From: Rhodothermales bacterium
Lineage (GTDB): Bacteria > Bacteroidota > Rhodothermia > Rhodothermales > JAHQVL01
Assembly (NCBI GenBank): GCA_041391505.1
Contig: JAWKNW010000008.1
Coordinates: 62,001-126,000, forward strand
Length of the DNA: 64,000 bases
Direction of reading: 5' to 3'
Shown: in pieces, positions 46,308-57,535 of the stretch
Numbering within the stretch: the first letter of the stretch is position 1
Layout of the letters: every line of letters begins with the position of its first letter
Made by a program: the position numbers and the translations under genes
The notes under the pieces: model-generated
The model's database searches: none
Told to the model about the DNA's origin: nothing
Seen by the model: the letters and a program-made list of their open reading frames with translations, nothing else

Positions 46308-47138
46308 TTAGCCGGCGACCGCGCTGGTGACGTGCCCATCGATGTGGACATCCTGTTGCGGAAACGGAATCCCGATGCCGGCGGCATCGAGTCCCTCCTT
46401 CACGGCCAGCGTGAGCCGGTCGCGCACATCAAAATAATCCGGGGTGGCGCACCAGATCCGAACCTCCCAGTCGATGCTCGAAGCACCGAGCGCGGACAGA
46501 TAGACCTGCACGTTTTTATCCGCGAGCCGGCCTTCGACGGCCGAGGCCGCGGCTTCGAGCGTCACGCGCGTCTGCTTGAGATCGGCGGCATAGTCGGTCC
46601 CCACGGAGACATCGACGCGGCGGCTTTCGTGGAAGGTGATGTTTTCGATCGTCGACCCGAAAATCGAGCCGTTCGGGACGATGATGCGGCGGTTGTCCGG
46701 CGTGTCGAGCTGCGTCGTGAACAGCTCGATCTCGAACACCTTGCCCGTGACGCCATTGATCTGGACGACGTCGCCCACCTTGAACGGGCGGAAGACGAGC
46801 AGCATGACGCCGGCGGCGAAATTGGACAGCGTGCCCTGCATCGCCATGCCCACCGCGAAGCCGCCTGCCGCCAGGATCGCGGCGAAGCTGGCGGTCTGGA
46901 TGCCAAAATAGCCCAGGCAACCGACCAGCGCGACGACGAGAATGACGTAGCGAATGATGTTCGAGAAGAATTTGGTCAGCGTCGCATCGAGGCGGGTCTT
47001 CTGGAGCGCCTTGAAGCTCATGCTCTTTGCCCAGCCCGCGAGCAGGAAGGCGAGGACGACGAGCACGAGCGCTTTGACGGCCGGGATGCCGTAGTCGATC
47101 AGGAACTGGGTAATCGTATCGGGGGAGACTGAATCCAT
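46308..47138 (-). CDS. MscS-family mechanosensitive ion channel
   Basis: 276 residues. Three N-terminal hydrophobic helices are present. The pore-lining TM3 has ILAAGGFAVGMAMQGTLSNFAAGVMLL, described here as its Gly/Ala-rich helix, followed by the beta domain (FKVGDVVQINGVTGKVFEI and RRIIVPNGSIFGSTIEN) typical of MscS. The size equals E. coli MscS. It opens under membrane tension to release solutes in hypo-osmotic shock. The ATG at 47136-47138 is chosen over a 20-codon extension without similarity. Divergent from copA. Confidence 0.94.
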   Translation of the reverse strand: MDSVSPDTITQFLIDYGIPAVKALVLVVLAFLLAGWAKSMSFKALQKTRLDATLTKFFSNIIRYVILVVALVGCLGYFGIQTASFAAILAAGGFAVGMAMQGTLSNFAAGVMLLVFRPFKVGDVVQINGVTGKVFEIELFTTQLDTPDNRRIIVPNGSIFGSTIENITFHESRRVDVSVGTDYAADLKQTRVTLEAAASAVEGRLADKNVQVYLSALGASSIDWEVRIWCATPDYFDVRDRLTLAVKEGLDAAGIGIPFPQQDVHIDGHVTSAVAG

Positions 47139-47368
47139 GATGGCTGGTATGTCTGTAAGGATGGGTAGAGGCTGCGATCGATTCAAATGCGGTTCCAATG
47201 TACAGAAAACTCGCTAAATGACCTCATTTGGGGCCTCCAGCCCGTACAACCGTACGATAATGCAACACAGAACCACACAGTCCCGGCTTCGCCCGGATCT
47301 CCTGCGCCCCTGACGCTTATTAACGGAACCCATGGTCGCCCGACACCCCTCACGACCAGATCGCCGAT

Positions 47369-49837
<2,469 letters not shown>

Positions 49838-49850
49838 ATCCTTACAGGCC

Positions 49851-50063
49851 ATGAGTACCAAAACCGAAACCCTGAAGATAAACGGCATGAGCTGCGGCCA
49901 TTGCGTCAAGTCCGTCACCCAGGCCCTCACCCAGACCGAAGGCGTGAAGGTCGAACGGGTCGAGATCGGCCTCGCCGAGATCAGCTACGACCCCGACAAG
50001 GTGGCGCACGACGCCATCGTTCAGGCCATCGACGACGTGGGCTTCGAAGTCGTCAAGTTTTGA
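49851..50063 (+). CDS. copZ: Copper chaperone (heavy-metal-associated domain)
   Basis: 70 residues: TLKINGMSCGHCVKSVTQAL has the metal-binding MxCxxC, followed by the ferredoxin-like fold up to AIDDVGFEVVKF. It hands Cu(I) to CopA. The start is the ATG at 49851 rather than the upstream in-frame codon at 49818, which overlaps copA. It is co-transcribed with copA. Confidence 0.92.
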   Translation: MSTKTETLKINGMSCGHCVKSVTQALTQTEGVKVERVEIGLAEISYDPDKVAHDAIVQAIDDVGFEVVKF

Positions 50064-50070
50064 GGAGATT

Positions 50071-50159
50071 GGGATTAGCGATCAAGGATTCGTGATCAAG
50101 GATGGGGAGCCTTCTGCGGCACCCAAATCCTTGATCACGAATCCTTGATCGCCAATCCC
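50071..50159. repeat. Near-perfect palindrome with 33-nt arms between convergent genes
   Basis: The left arm (50071-50103) and right arm (50127-50159) are complementary at 32 of 33 positions with a 23-nt spacer. Each arm holds two copies of GATCAAGGAT separated by 4 nt. It lies between copZ and the leftward SDR gene and could act as a two-way terminator, but there is no T tract. It resembles the weaker inverted repeat at 15952-16043 and a single arm near 61080-61110. Confidence 0.8.
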
Positions 50160-50164
50160 CCCTC

Positions 50165-50866
50165 CTAGAGATCTCCGAGCTGGGGGCGCAGGATCAGTTC
50201 CTCCACGACGGTCCGGTCGCTGAGCCGGTAGACGTCGAGCAGGGCCCGGGCGATGTCTTCCGCCGGCATGAAGCGCGTTTCCGGCAGGTCTACCCCCTCC
50301 CAGCTCGGGGTGAAGGTTGCGCCGGGGAGGAGCGCCGTAACGCGCAGTCCGTGCTGGCGCGTTTCTTCCCGCACGCTGCGGGCCAGCCCGAGCAGGCCGT
50401 GTTTGGCCGCGCAGTAGGCGGCGCCGGCGGGATAGGCCCGGATGGACGCGACGGAGGCCATAAAAAAGAAATGGCCGCTGCCACGTTGCAGCATCGGGTC
50501 GAGGAAGGCGCGCGTCACCAGGAACGCGCTGGTCAGGTTGACCTCGACCTGGTGGCGGAAGCGCTCGGCGGTGGTCTCCTGGATGGTCCCGGGGGTAAAA
50601 ACGCCGGCGTTGTTCACGACCACGTCCGGGGCGCCCCAGGCGGACTGCACGGAGGCGGCCATCGCCTCCACCGCTTCGTCGTTCGTGACGTCGCAGACAA
50701 AGGCCGCGGCTTCGGCGCCGGCGGCGGTGCATCGGCGCACCACCGCATCGAGGTTGCCGGCGTGGCGGGCGACGAGCGCGAGACGGGTATCCGGTTCGCC
50801 GGCGAAGGCGAGCGCGATCGCCGCGCCGATACCCTGGCTGGCGCCGGTGATGAGGACGGTCGGCAT
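50165..50866 (-). CDS. Sepiapterin reductase-like short-chain dehydrogenase
   Basis: 233 residues of classical SDR: TGASQGIGAAIAL (7-19), VVNNAGVFTPGT, catalytic serine region FFFMASVASIRAY and active-site YCAAKHG. The C-terminus RTVVEELILRPQLGDL and PGATFTPSWEGVD closely recall the green-sulfur-bacterial sepiapterin reductase as I remember it. It begins 1 nt after the folE stop, behind PTPS and folE, so the three steps from GTP to tetrahydrobiopterin are together. The reductase assignment rests on this context plus the C-terminal motif. Confidence 0.75.
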   Translation of the reverse strand: MPTVLITGASQGIGAAIALAFAGEPDTRLALVARHAGNLDAVVRRCTAAGAEAAAFVCDVTNDEAVEAMAASVQSAWGAPDVVVNNAGVFTPGTIQETTAERFRHQVEVNLTSAFLVTRAFLDPMLQRGSGHFFFMASVASIRAYPAGAAYCAAKHGLLGLARSVREETRQHGLRVTALLPGATFTPSWEGVDLPETRFMPAEDIARALLDVYRLSDRTVVEELILRPQLGDL

Positions 50867-50867
50867 C

Positions 50868-51518
50868 TCAGCGGGCCCCGATCAGGCGCATGAACTCGGT
50901 GCGCGTCGCATCCCGATGAAATTCTCCGCTCACGGCGCTCGTCGTAGTGGTGGAGTTCTGTTTTTCCGCGCCGCGCATCATCATGCACAGGTGCTGCGCT
51001 TCGATGACGACGGCCACGCCCAGCGGGTTCAGCACTTCGTCGATCGCGTCGCGGATCTGGAGGGTAAGCCGTTCCTGGACCTGGAGCCGGCGGGCGAACA
51101 CATCAACGACACGCGGGAGCTTGCTCAGGCCCACGATCTTCCCGTTGGGGATGTACGCGATGTGCGCCTTGCCGAAGAAGGGCAGCATGTGATGCTCGCA
51201 CAGCGAATATACCTCGATATCCTTCACCAGGATCATCTCGCTGTAATCCTCTTCGAACAGGGCCGCCGTGAGGATGGCATGCGGGTCCATCGCGTACCCC
51301 TGCGTCAGAAACTGGTAGGCCTTGGCTACGCGTTCCGGCGTCTTGGCGAGGCCTTCGCGGCCCGGATTTTCACCCAGTTTATCGAGAATGCCGGTGACGT
51401 GCCCGGCAATTTCGCCGGTCACCTCCGCATCGTATCGATCCTCGCGGATATAGAGCTTCTCCATGGTCGCATGGGCCATGCCGTTGGAGGCCGGCGTTTT
51501 CGTCGTTTTTTTCTTCAT
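50868..51518 (-). CDS. folE: GTP cyclohydrolase I
   Basis: 216 residues. Zinc and substrate motifs are SLCEHHMLPFFGKAHIAYIPNGKIVGLSK and QHLCMMMRG, cited by their key Cys/His positions (CEHH and the late Cys). NPGREGLAKTPERVAKAY is the conserved N-terminal block. It converts GTP to dihydroneopterin triphosphate for folate or biopterin. The family length is standard. It lies between PTPS (42 bp upstream) and the sepiapterin reductase-like gene. Confidence 0.95.
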   Translation of the reverse strand: MKKKTTKTPASNGMAHATMEKLYIREDRYDAEVTGEIAGHVTGILDKLGENPGREGLAKTPERVAKAYQFLTQGYAMDPHAILTAALFEEDYSEMILVKDIEVYSLCEHHMLPFFGKAHIAYIPNGKIVGLSKLPRVVDVFARRLQVQERLTLQIRDAIDEVLNPLGVAVVIEAQHLCMMMRGAEKQNSTTTTSAVSGEFHRDATRTEFMRLIGAR

Positions 51519-51560
51519 AGATGTAGTAGCAGCGTTCGCGTACGCGGCGGCGTATCGGGG

Positions 51561-51974
51561 CTACTCCCCCCGATATTCGGCCATGTTGCGGTCGGTTTCG
51601 TGGAGCCGTATGCAATGCAACCGTCCCGCCGGCAGGGCGCCTTCGAGCTCCCGCCAGATCGCGACGACGAAGTTCTCGGTCGAGGCAAGCTGGCCCCGCA
51701 TAAAATCCACGTCGAGGTTCAGGTTGGCGTGATCGACTTTCGAGAGGATTTTGTCCTCGACGATCTGCTTCAACGCGCCCAGGTCGATGACGTAGCCGGT
51801 CTCCGGATCGGGTTCGCCGGCCACGGTCACTTCCATCGTATAGTTGTGCCCATGCCAGTTCGGGTTGTTGCACTTCCCGAAGACCCGGCGATTCCATTCG
51901 TCGGAACGATCCGGATTGTGTAGCCGGTGCGCCGCGTTAAAATGGACGGTGCGGGTCACATAAACGATCGGCAT
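51561..51974 (-). CDS. 6-pyruvoyl-tetrahydropterin synthase
   Basis: 137 residues. Zinc histidines are in FNAAHRLHNP and NWHGHNYTMEV. The catalytic cysteine lies in FGKCNNPNWHGHNY, which is the CNNPN-x-HGHNY form of true PTPS rather than the CxxxHGH of QueD. VIDLGALK and the C-terminal RLHETDRN (His, Glu) complete the set. PTPS converts dihydroneopterin triphosphate to 6-pyruvoyl-tetrahydropterin. First gene of the folE/SDR group. Confidence 0.9.
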   Translation of the reverse strand: MPIVYVTRTVHFNAAHRLHNPDRSDEWNRRVFGKCNNPNWHGHNYTMEVTVAGEPDPETGYVIDLGALKQIVEDKILSKVDHANLNLDVDFMRGQLASTENFVVAIWRELEGALPAGRLHCIRLHETDRNMAEYRGE

Positions 51975-52224
51975 ACGAACGCGTGGTGTAGGTGGAGGTT
52001 ACAAGCGAACGTGTTACCCGCGCCGGGGCAGAACTGACTAAGCGCGTGACTCAGAGCATGAATCGGGGCGCGGCGTACCTGCTGCTTACACGCCAGCGGG
52101 AAAATCGGTCCCGCCGCGCATCGGGCATGACGGCCGTTCTGTACGCCGGCTGAAACGGAGTATCGGCTGTTGAGTATCTGAGTTTCAATTGCCCGGCCAT
52201 CGGGCGCACCTTCGCGCTACGCCT

Positions 52225-52569
52225 ATGTCTGAAAAAACCCTGTTCGAGAAGATCGCCGACCGGGAGATTCCCGCGACGATCGTGTATGAGGACGAGCACA
52301 GCTTTGCCTTTCGCGACATCCATCCGCAGGCGCCCACCCACATCCTGATCGTCCCCCGAAAACCGATTCCGAGCCTCGACCACCTCGACGCGGCCGACGA
52401 GGCGCTCGTGGGGCATCTGTTCACGGTGGCCCGCCAGCTCGCCGCCGAGGAAGGGCTCGTCGACGGCTACCGCACGGTCTTCAACTGCGGACCGGGCGCC
52501 GGCCAGACGGTGTTTCATCTCCACCTCCATCTCCTCGGCGGTCGCCCGTTGACCTGGCCCCCGGGGTGA
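52225..52569 (+). CDS. HIT-family nucleotide-binding protein (HINT-like)
   Basis: 114 residues starting MSEKTLFEKIADREIPATIVYED. The histidine triad is QTVFHLHLHLLGGR near the C-terminus, and IHPQAPTHILIVPRKPI is the conserved block. HINT proteins hydrolyse nucleoside phosphoramidates. The ATG at 52225 is the usual family start. The next gene begins 7 bp downstream. Confidence 0.93.
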   Translation: MSEKTLFEKIADREIPATIVYEDEHSFAFRDIHPQAPTHILIVPRKPIPSLDHLDAADEALVGHLFTVARQLAAEEGLVDGYRTVFNCGPGAGQTVFHLHLHLLGGRPLTWPPG

Positions 52570-52576
52570 CGAACGC

Positions 52577-54628
52577 ATGCGCAGCCGTTTGCCCGCGGCG
52601 GTGGTGCTCCGGTCTCCGCCGGCCGTCCTCCTGATGCTCCATGTGCTCTGGTCGATGTGCACCCTGTCCGAAACGGCCGCGCAGACGCCGCGCGCGGTTA
52701 CGCTGGGATACGAACGCGAAGTCAATCGCTACCGATGGGCCGCCCATGTCGACGTCGACGAGCGCATCGGGCGGTGGAGCCTGCAGGCCGTAAACCGCTT
52801 CGCGTCCGACGCCTACGTGCTGTTCGACAACCGCCTCAGTTTTCGCGACGAGGATGTCTTTCGCTGGAACCTCTCCGCGCCCGGCCGCGCCGCCGTGGGC
52901 GCGGGGCTGCACGGGGAGACGGTCTGGTTCAGCCAGGGCCGCGTGCTCCAGCAATCGATCGTCGGGGTGCTGCCGGTCAGGCCGGCGCCCTGGCTCTCCC
53001 TCGAGCCGTCGCTGGGGTTGACGCTCGACCAGCGGCCCGGAGCCCTCAACAGCGCCGGCTTTTCGCCCTTGCGGCGCGACGCCGGCCCGCTGTTCGGCGG
53101 CAGCTTCCGCCTGACGCCCGGCGAGATCGAAGGGTACCGCATCCGCCTGGAGAGCGACGCCAACCTCCAGCTGATCACGCCGCGGCGCGGGCGTCAGCTG
53201 CATGTCAACGGGTCGATGGAGCGGTTTTTCGATCAGACCCGCTTCGCCACGCGCCTCACCTACAGCAACATCCGGCGGGATGCCTATCAGTCCGTCTCCT
53301 TCCTGAATCGCGACGCGGCGGCCGTCGCCGCCCCCGAGACCATCGAGGCCACGACCAGCGACACCCTGGCGGCCGGCATCGACCTGTCCGCCCCGATCGC
53401 CCCGCGCCTCACGCTCGCCGGCTCGGTCGATCTCGGCGCGAACAACCGGCTCGTGCGCTCCTACCGCACACCGGACGACGCGCTCTACTTCGACACCGAT
53501 TTCCACCGCCGCTCGATCGACATCGAGACCGGGCTCCGCTACGACGCGCCGGCCCTGCACTCGTCGCTCACCCTCAGCATCGGCGCCGAAACCGAGGCGC
53601 GCACGCTGGCGAACCGGGACGACCTCCCCCCGGCCCAGGCCGCGCAGAAAGGGTCGCTCCTGGAACAGGCCGACTACGACCAGAACTTCTACACCCTCCA
53701 GCTGCGCAACCAGGCGACCCTCTCCCGCCGGCTGGGACTGATCCTCGAAGGCACCGCCACCATCCTGCGCCACGACACCCCGGAGATCAACCAGGACGAC
53801 CGCGACGAGGTGTTTTTTAACGGCCAGGCCGGCTTCCAGTACCAGATCAGCCGGGCGCTGCAAGCCGATGTCCGCATGCTGGGCACGTTTTACCACACCG
53901 TATACCTGAAGGCCCAGCGCTCGGCGGAGAACAACATCCAGCGGTCGCTCCGCCTCCGCCCGAGCCTCACGTGGTCCCCGTCGCCGGCCACGAAGGCGCA
54001 GCTGTCGTCTGAAGTCCGCGCCACGTACACGGTCGACGACTTTGTGCTCGAAGGCCGGCGCGCCACCGACCAGTCGGCCCGCGAACTGCGCTACGACGGA
54101 TCGTTCGAGCAGGACCTGGGCCGTCACCTCCGCCTGCTGGCCGACGGGACGTTGAGCGATCTGCGGCTGGGGCGGTTTTTGCAGGACCGGTTTGCGGAAA
54201 TCCCGTTCGATACCCTGCGGACCTACGGGGGGCGTCTTCGGATCCAGACGGGCCGGCGTCTCGTGGCGCAGCTGGGCTTCCGCTTTTTCGTGCGGACCGA
54301 CTACGACCGGGCGACGACCGTGCGTTATCGCCGGCTGGACGAAGCCGGCCGGATCCTCCGCGACGAACAGGGCGCCGTCCTGCGCACCACGGTCACGCGC
54401 CCCGGCCGGCGATGGATCGAGCAGGTCGGCCCGACGACCGCCATCGACTGGCGCATGACGTCGGGCGGGAGCCTCCGCTTCGAGGGCTGGGTGAACTGGC
54501 AGCGGATCCGGTACAGGCTCTATGGCGACTTGCCGGAAGAGTCCGCCGCCCACATCCGGAAGGAAGCGGACAAGGGCACGCGCCGCTATATTCCAAACCT
54601 GGCCGTCACCCTGTCCTGGCCGCTCTAG
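52577..54628 (+). CDS. Large outer-membrane beta-barrel protein, unknown function
   Basis: 683 residues with an N-terminal hydrophobic segment (AVLLMLHVLWSMCTLSETAAQ) that reads as a signal peptide. The rest is a long series of amphipathic strands of alternating pattern ending in PNLAVTLSWPL, a barrel-type C-terminal strand. It has no plug or carboxypeptidase-like domain and no recognised motif. It lies between the HIT and coaE genes; that arrangement gives no hint of function. Confidence 0.65.
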   Translation: MRSRLPAAVVLRSPPAVLLMLHVLWSMCTLSETAAQTPRAVTLGYEREVNRYRWAAHVDVDERIGRWSLQAVNRFASDAYVLFDNRLSFRDEDVFRWNLSAPGRAAVGAGLHGETVWFSQGRVLQQSIVGVLPVRPAPWLSLEPSLGLTLDQRPGALNSAGFSPLRRDAGPLFGGSFRLTPGEIEGYRIRLESDANLQLITPRRGRQLHVNGSMERFFDQTRFATRLTYSNIRRDAYQSVSFLNRDAAAVAAPETIEATTSDTLAAGIDLSAPIAPRLTLAGSVDLGANNRLVRSYRTPDDALYFDTDFHRRSIDIETGLRYDAPALHSSLTLSIGAETEARTLANRDDLPPAQAAQKGSLLEQADYDQNFYTLQLRNQATLSRRLGLILEGTATILRHDTPEINQDDRDEVFFNGQAGFQYQISRALQADVRMLGTFYHTVYLKAQRSAENNIQRSLRLRPSLTWSPSPATKAQLSSEVRATYTVDDFVLEGRRATDQSARELRYDGSFEQDLGRHLRLLADGTLSDLRLGRFLQDRFAEIPFDTLRTYGGRLRIQTGRRLVAQLGFRFFVRTDYDRATTVRYRRLDEAGRILRDEQGAVLRTTVTRPGRRWIEQVGPTTAIDWRMTSGGSLRFEGWVNWQRIRYRLYGDLPEESAAHIRKEADKGTRRYIPNLAVTLSWPL

Positions 54629-54659
54629 GCCCCGTTCCTGCAACCCGTACCCTGCTCCC

Positions 54660-55259
54660 ATGAAAACCATTGGCGTCACCGGCGGAATCGGAAGCGGCAA
54701 AACGACCGTTTGCCGCATGCTCGAAACGATGGGCGCGGAGGTGTTTTATGCGGATGCCGAAGCGAAACGGCTGATGAACGAGGATCCGGCGCTCCGGGCG
54801 GGGCTCATCGCCGCCTTCGGGGCGGAAACGTTCATGGAGGACGGACGGCTCGACCGGGCGTATCTGGCGCGCCAGGTTTTTGGCGACGAGGAGCGGCTGG
54901 CGACGTTAAACGGACTGGTGCATCCCCGGGTACGGGAGGCCCTGGTTGCGCGGAAGGCGGAGGCGGCCCAGCGTGGGGCGCCGTTGCTGGTTTACGAGGC
55001 CGCGCTGATTTACGAGACGGGGGGTGACGCGTACGTCGATGCGGTTGCCGTCGTGCATGCGCCGGAGCGGGCGCGCCTGGAGCGCGTGGCGGCGAGGGAC
55101 GGCGTGGATGAGGGGCAGATCCGCGCGCGGATGCAGCACCAGCTGCCGCCGGCGACGTTGCGCCGGCGCGCCGATATCCTGATCGAGAACGATGGGGATC
55201 TGGAGGACCTGCGCCGGCAGGCCGAGGCATTATTTCGCCGGATGACGGACCCAACGTAA
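54660..55259 (+). CDS. coaE: Dephospho-CoA kinase
   Basis: 199 residues. The P-loop is MKTIGVTGGIGSGKTTVCRM. YADAEAKRLMNED is the acceptor-binding block with the catalytic aspartate, HPRVREALV and VYEAALIYETGG follow, and the LID has RARMQHQLP. It phosphorylates dephospho-CoA in the last step of coenzyme A synthesis. The upstream frame extension overlaps the barrel gene and is ignored. Confidence 0.94.
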   Translation: MKTIGVTGGIGSGKTTVCRMLETMGAEVFYADAEAKRLMNEDPALRAGLIAAFGAETFMEDGRLDRAYLARQVFGDEERLATLNGLVHPRVREALVARKAEAAQRGAPLLVYEAALIYETGGDAYVDAVAVVHAPERARLERVAARDGVDEGQIRARMQHQLPPATLRRRADILIENDGDLEDLRRQAEALFRRMTDPT

Positions 55260-55327
55260 GCGCGGGAGCCAGGGTAGGGACGCATAAAACGCCCTTTCCC
55301 CCGACTCCCGCACTCCGGAAGCTCCGT

Positions 55328-56332
55328 TTACTTGGCCTGTTTGATCGTTTCGATCAGGCGGGCCGCCACGCGGTACGGGTCGGCATTCGAGGCCGGCCGG
55401 CGATCTTCCAGATAGCCCTTCCAGTTGTTCTGGATCATGGCCACCGGGATACGGATCGAAGCCCCGCGGTCACTGGCGCCAAAGCTGAACTTCTTGATGC
55501 TCTGGGTTTCGTGCTTGCCGGTGAGGCGCTGGTCGTTGCTCGAACCGTAGACGGCGATGTGCTCCTTGTGGGTGGCCTTGAACTGTTCCATCAGGGCGCT
55601 GACATACTTCTCGCCTCCTTTCTCGCGGATGCGCGTGGTGGAGAAGTTGGTGTGCATGCCGCTGCCGTTCCAGTCGCCCTTGATCGGCTTCGGATGCAGT
55701 TCGACGGTAACGCCGTATTTCTCGGCCGTGCGGATCAGGAGGTAGCGGGTCAGCTGTACGCTGTCGGCCGCTTCCTTGGCGCCTTTGCCAAAAATCTGGT
55801 ATTCCCACTGACCGAGCAGCACCTCGGCGTTGATGCCCGTCACTTCGAGGCCGGCGTTGAGGCAGACATCCAGATGCTCCTCGACGATCTCGCGGCCGGC
55901 GACCTTGCCGGCGCCGACGCCGCAGTAGTAGGGGCCCTGCGGGCCGGGGAAGCCATCGGCCGGGAAGCCGAGGGGCTTGCCATCGAGCATCAGCACGTAT
56001 TCCTGTTCGTAGCCGAGCCAGAGGTCCGGGTCGTCGTCGAACGCGGCGCGCATGTTCGTGGCATGGGGCGTGCCGTCGGCGTTGAGCACTTCGGCAAGCA
56101 CGAGGTAGCCGTTTACGCGCTCGGAATCCGGAACGATCTTGACCGGCTTGAGCAGGCAATCCGACGAGCGGCCTTCCGCCTGCTCCGTGGAGCTGCCATC
56201 GAAGCCCCATTCCGGGCAATCCTTGAGCGTCGGCGGCTTGCTCAGGGTGACGATTTTCGTTTTGCTGCGGAGATTCGGCTCGGGTTTGTACCCGTCCAGC
56301 CAGATGTACTCGAGCTTATACTTGGTGCTCAT
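55328..56332 (-). CDS. glnII: Type II (eukaryotic-like) glutamine synthetase
   Basis: 334 residues, much shorter than bacterial GSI (about 470). Family motifs are KYKLEYIWLDGY, WGFDGSSTEQAEGRSSD, YEQEYVLM, GINAEVLLGQWEYQI, GDWNGSGMHTNFSTT and FSFGASDRGASIRIP. It makes glutamine from glutamate, ammonia and ATP, forming a decamer. GSII occurs in eukaryotes and some bacteria, including Rhizobiaceae, actinomycetes and Bacteroidota. An Lrp/AsnC gene is encoded upstream on the same strand with its own terminator in between. Confidence 0.95.
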   Translation of the reverse strand: MSTKYKLEYIWLDGYKPEPNLRSKTKIVTLSKPPTLKDCPEWGFDGSSTEQAEGRSSDCLLKPVKIVPDSERVNGYLVLAEVLNADGTPHATNMRAAFDDDPDLWLGYEQEYVLMLDGKPLGFPADGFPGPQGPYYCGVGAGKVAGREIVEEHLDVCLNAGLEVTGINAEVLLGQWEYQIFGKGAKEAADSVQLTRYLLIRTAEKYGVTVELHPKPIKGDWNGSGMHTNFSTTRIREKGGEKYVSALMEQFKATHKEHIAVYGSSNDQRLTGKHETQSIKKFSFGASDRGASIRIPVAMIQNNWKGYLEDRRPASNADPYRVAARLIETIKQAK

Positions 56333-56764
56333 AGGGATTCAAGCGTGAATGAGTGAGTGCGTGGATGGAAAACTCCATGGGAGCGGATCGGCGGTCGGCA
56401 TCGCGGCCGGCGCGGCGTGGGTACAACAGGCTTCGCATCGCGATGGCCGGGGCGTAGCATCGTCGGTAAATCACGATGTCGCAACAAAATGTCTAAATAA
56501 TTTAGGCCAATCCGCCGGCAATATAGCCAGCGCCCTATATCATAGCAATCGGGCCGGAAGAAACCGGAACCCACTTCGCCAAATATTTATGAACACCTTA
56601 TCCGCCCTGAGCCTTAATAAATAAGACAAAAGAAGCGCTTCCACACCGGGCCGGTGCCCACAGGCGGTCGGCGTAACCCCTAATTTTTTTAGACCCTAGC
56701 GGGGTGGGAGTCCGCCGGGAGCGGCGTTGGGTGCGTCGCGGCCGTTCCATAAAAAAGGGTCCAT
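56333..56764. other. Intergenic region upstream of glnII
   Basis: About 430 bp that should carry the glnII promoter. It is AT-richer around 56475-56640 (for example AAATATTTATG and TAATAAATAAG). It holds a duplicated CCATAAAAAAGGG/CCATAAAAAAAGGG next to the Lrp terminator. No gene seen. Confidence 0.45.
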
Positions 56765-56792
56765 AAAAAAAGGGCCGGACGATGTCCGACCC
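56765..56792 (-). terminator. Intrinsic terminator of the Lrp/AsnC gene
   Basis: On the minus strand GGGTCGGAC ATC GTCCGGCCC forms a 9-bp stem with one G-U pair (56772-56780 / 56784-56792) followed by T7 (A7 at 56765-56771). It is 14 bp beyond the stop codon of the regulator gene. Confidence 0.85.
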
Positions 56793-56805
56793 TTCCGGGA
56801 TACCT

Positions 56806-57291
56806 TCAGGTGCCTTCGCCGGCGAAGAGTTCGGTGGGCCCGACCTCTATCGCCCGGGTCTCCTTGTAGGTGCTGAGCACGATGCTTGTCGACGTCCCCT
56901 GCACACTCGGCCACGATTGGATCCGGGCCAGGAGTTGTTCGAGCGTCGTCGTGTTGCGTGTTCGTATTTTGAGGATGTGCGATCCTTCGCCCGTGATCGA
57001 GTGCACTTCCTGCACTTCGGACATCTCGGACGCGCGCCGCACGAAATCCGGATAGCCATCCGAATTTTCGACGCGCACGCGGATGAAGGCGGTAATATCG
57101 ATATGCAGCCGCTTGGCATTGACCACCGCGTAGTAGCCGGTGATCACGCCCCGTTCCTCGAGCTTCCGCATGCGTTCGCTCACGGACGGGACCGAGAGCC
57201 CGACTTCTTCCGCGATGCGATTTCGCTTCATCCGCCCCTGCGCCTGGAGCAGCGAAAGGATTTTTACATCGATCTCATCTATTCTGTCCAT
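56806..57291 (-). CDS. Lrp/AsnC-family transcriptional regulator
   Basis: 161 residues. It starts MDRIDEIDVKILSLLQAQGR. The helix-turn-helix is RNRIAEEVGLSVPSVSERMRKLEERGVITGY. The C-terminal RAM effector domain includes VHSITGEGSHILKIRTRNTTTLEQLL. The closest neighbour in transcription direction is glnII, suggesting amino-acid-responsive control of nitrogen assimilation (inference). Confidence 0.93.
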   Translation of the reverse strand: MDRIDEIDVKILSLLQAQGRMKRNRIAEEVGLSVPSVSERMRKLEERGVITGYYAVVNAKRLHIDITAFIRVRVENSDGYPDFVRRASEMSEVQEVHSITGEGSHILKIRTRNTTTLEQLLARIQSWPSVQGTSTSIVLSTYKETRAIEVGPTELFAGEGT

Positions 57292-57415
57292 CGACAGCGC
57301 CCCCCTAATATTTTTAACACAGTTGCCCCAAAGCTACATCAACGAGGCGAGACGAGTCAACTCGCAGTTTAAATTCTTACGCTCTCCATCATCGACGGCC
57401 GGCGCCGTCTGAAAC

Positions 57416-57475
57416 CAAAAAATGCGAGGATCCGACGAAAGCGCGCGATAGTCGCGCACCCGGATCCTCGCATTT
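57416..57475 (-). terminator. Strong terminator hairpin after the 57536-58552 gene
   Basis: A perfect 15-bp stem, AAATGCGAGGATCCG (57420-57434) / CGGATCCTCGCATTT (57461-57475), with an inner GCGCG/CGCGC hairpin, leads on the minus strand into T6-7 (A run 57416-57422). Confidence 0.85.
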
Positions 57476-57535
57476 CGATAGCAGCGCTCCTGTATCGCCG
57501 CGGTCGCACACACCGTCTGGGACGACCGACCGCGG

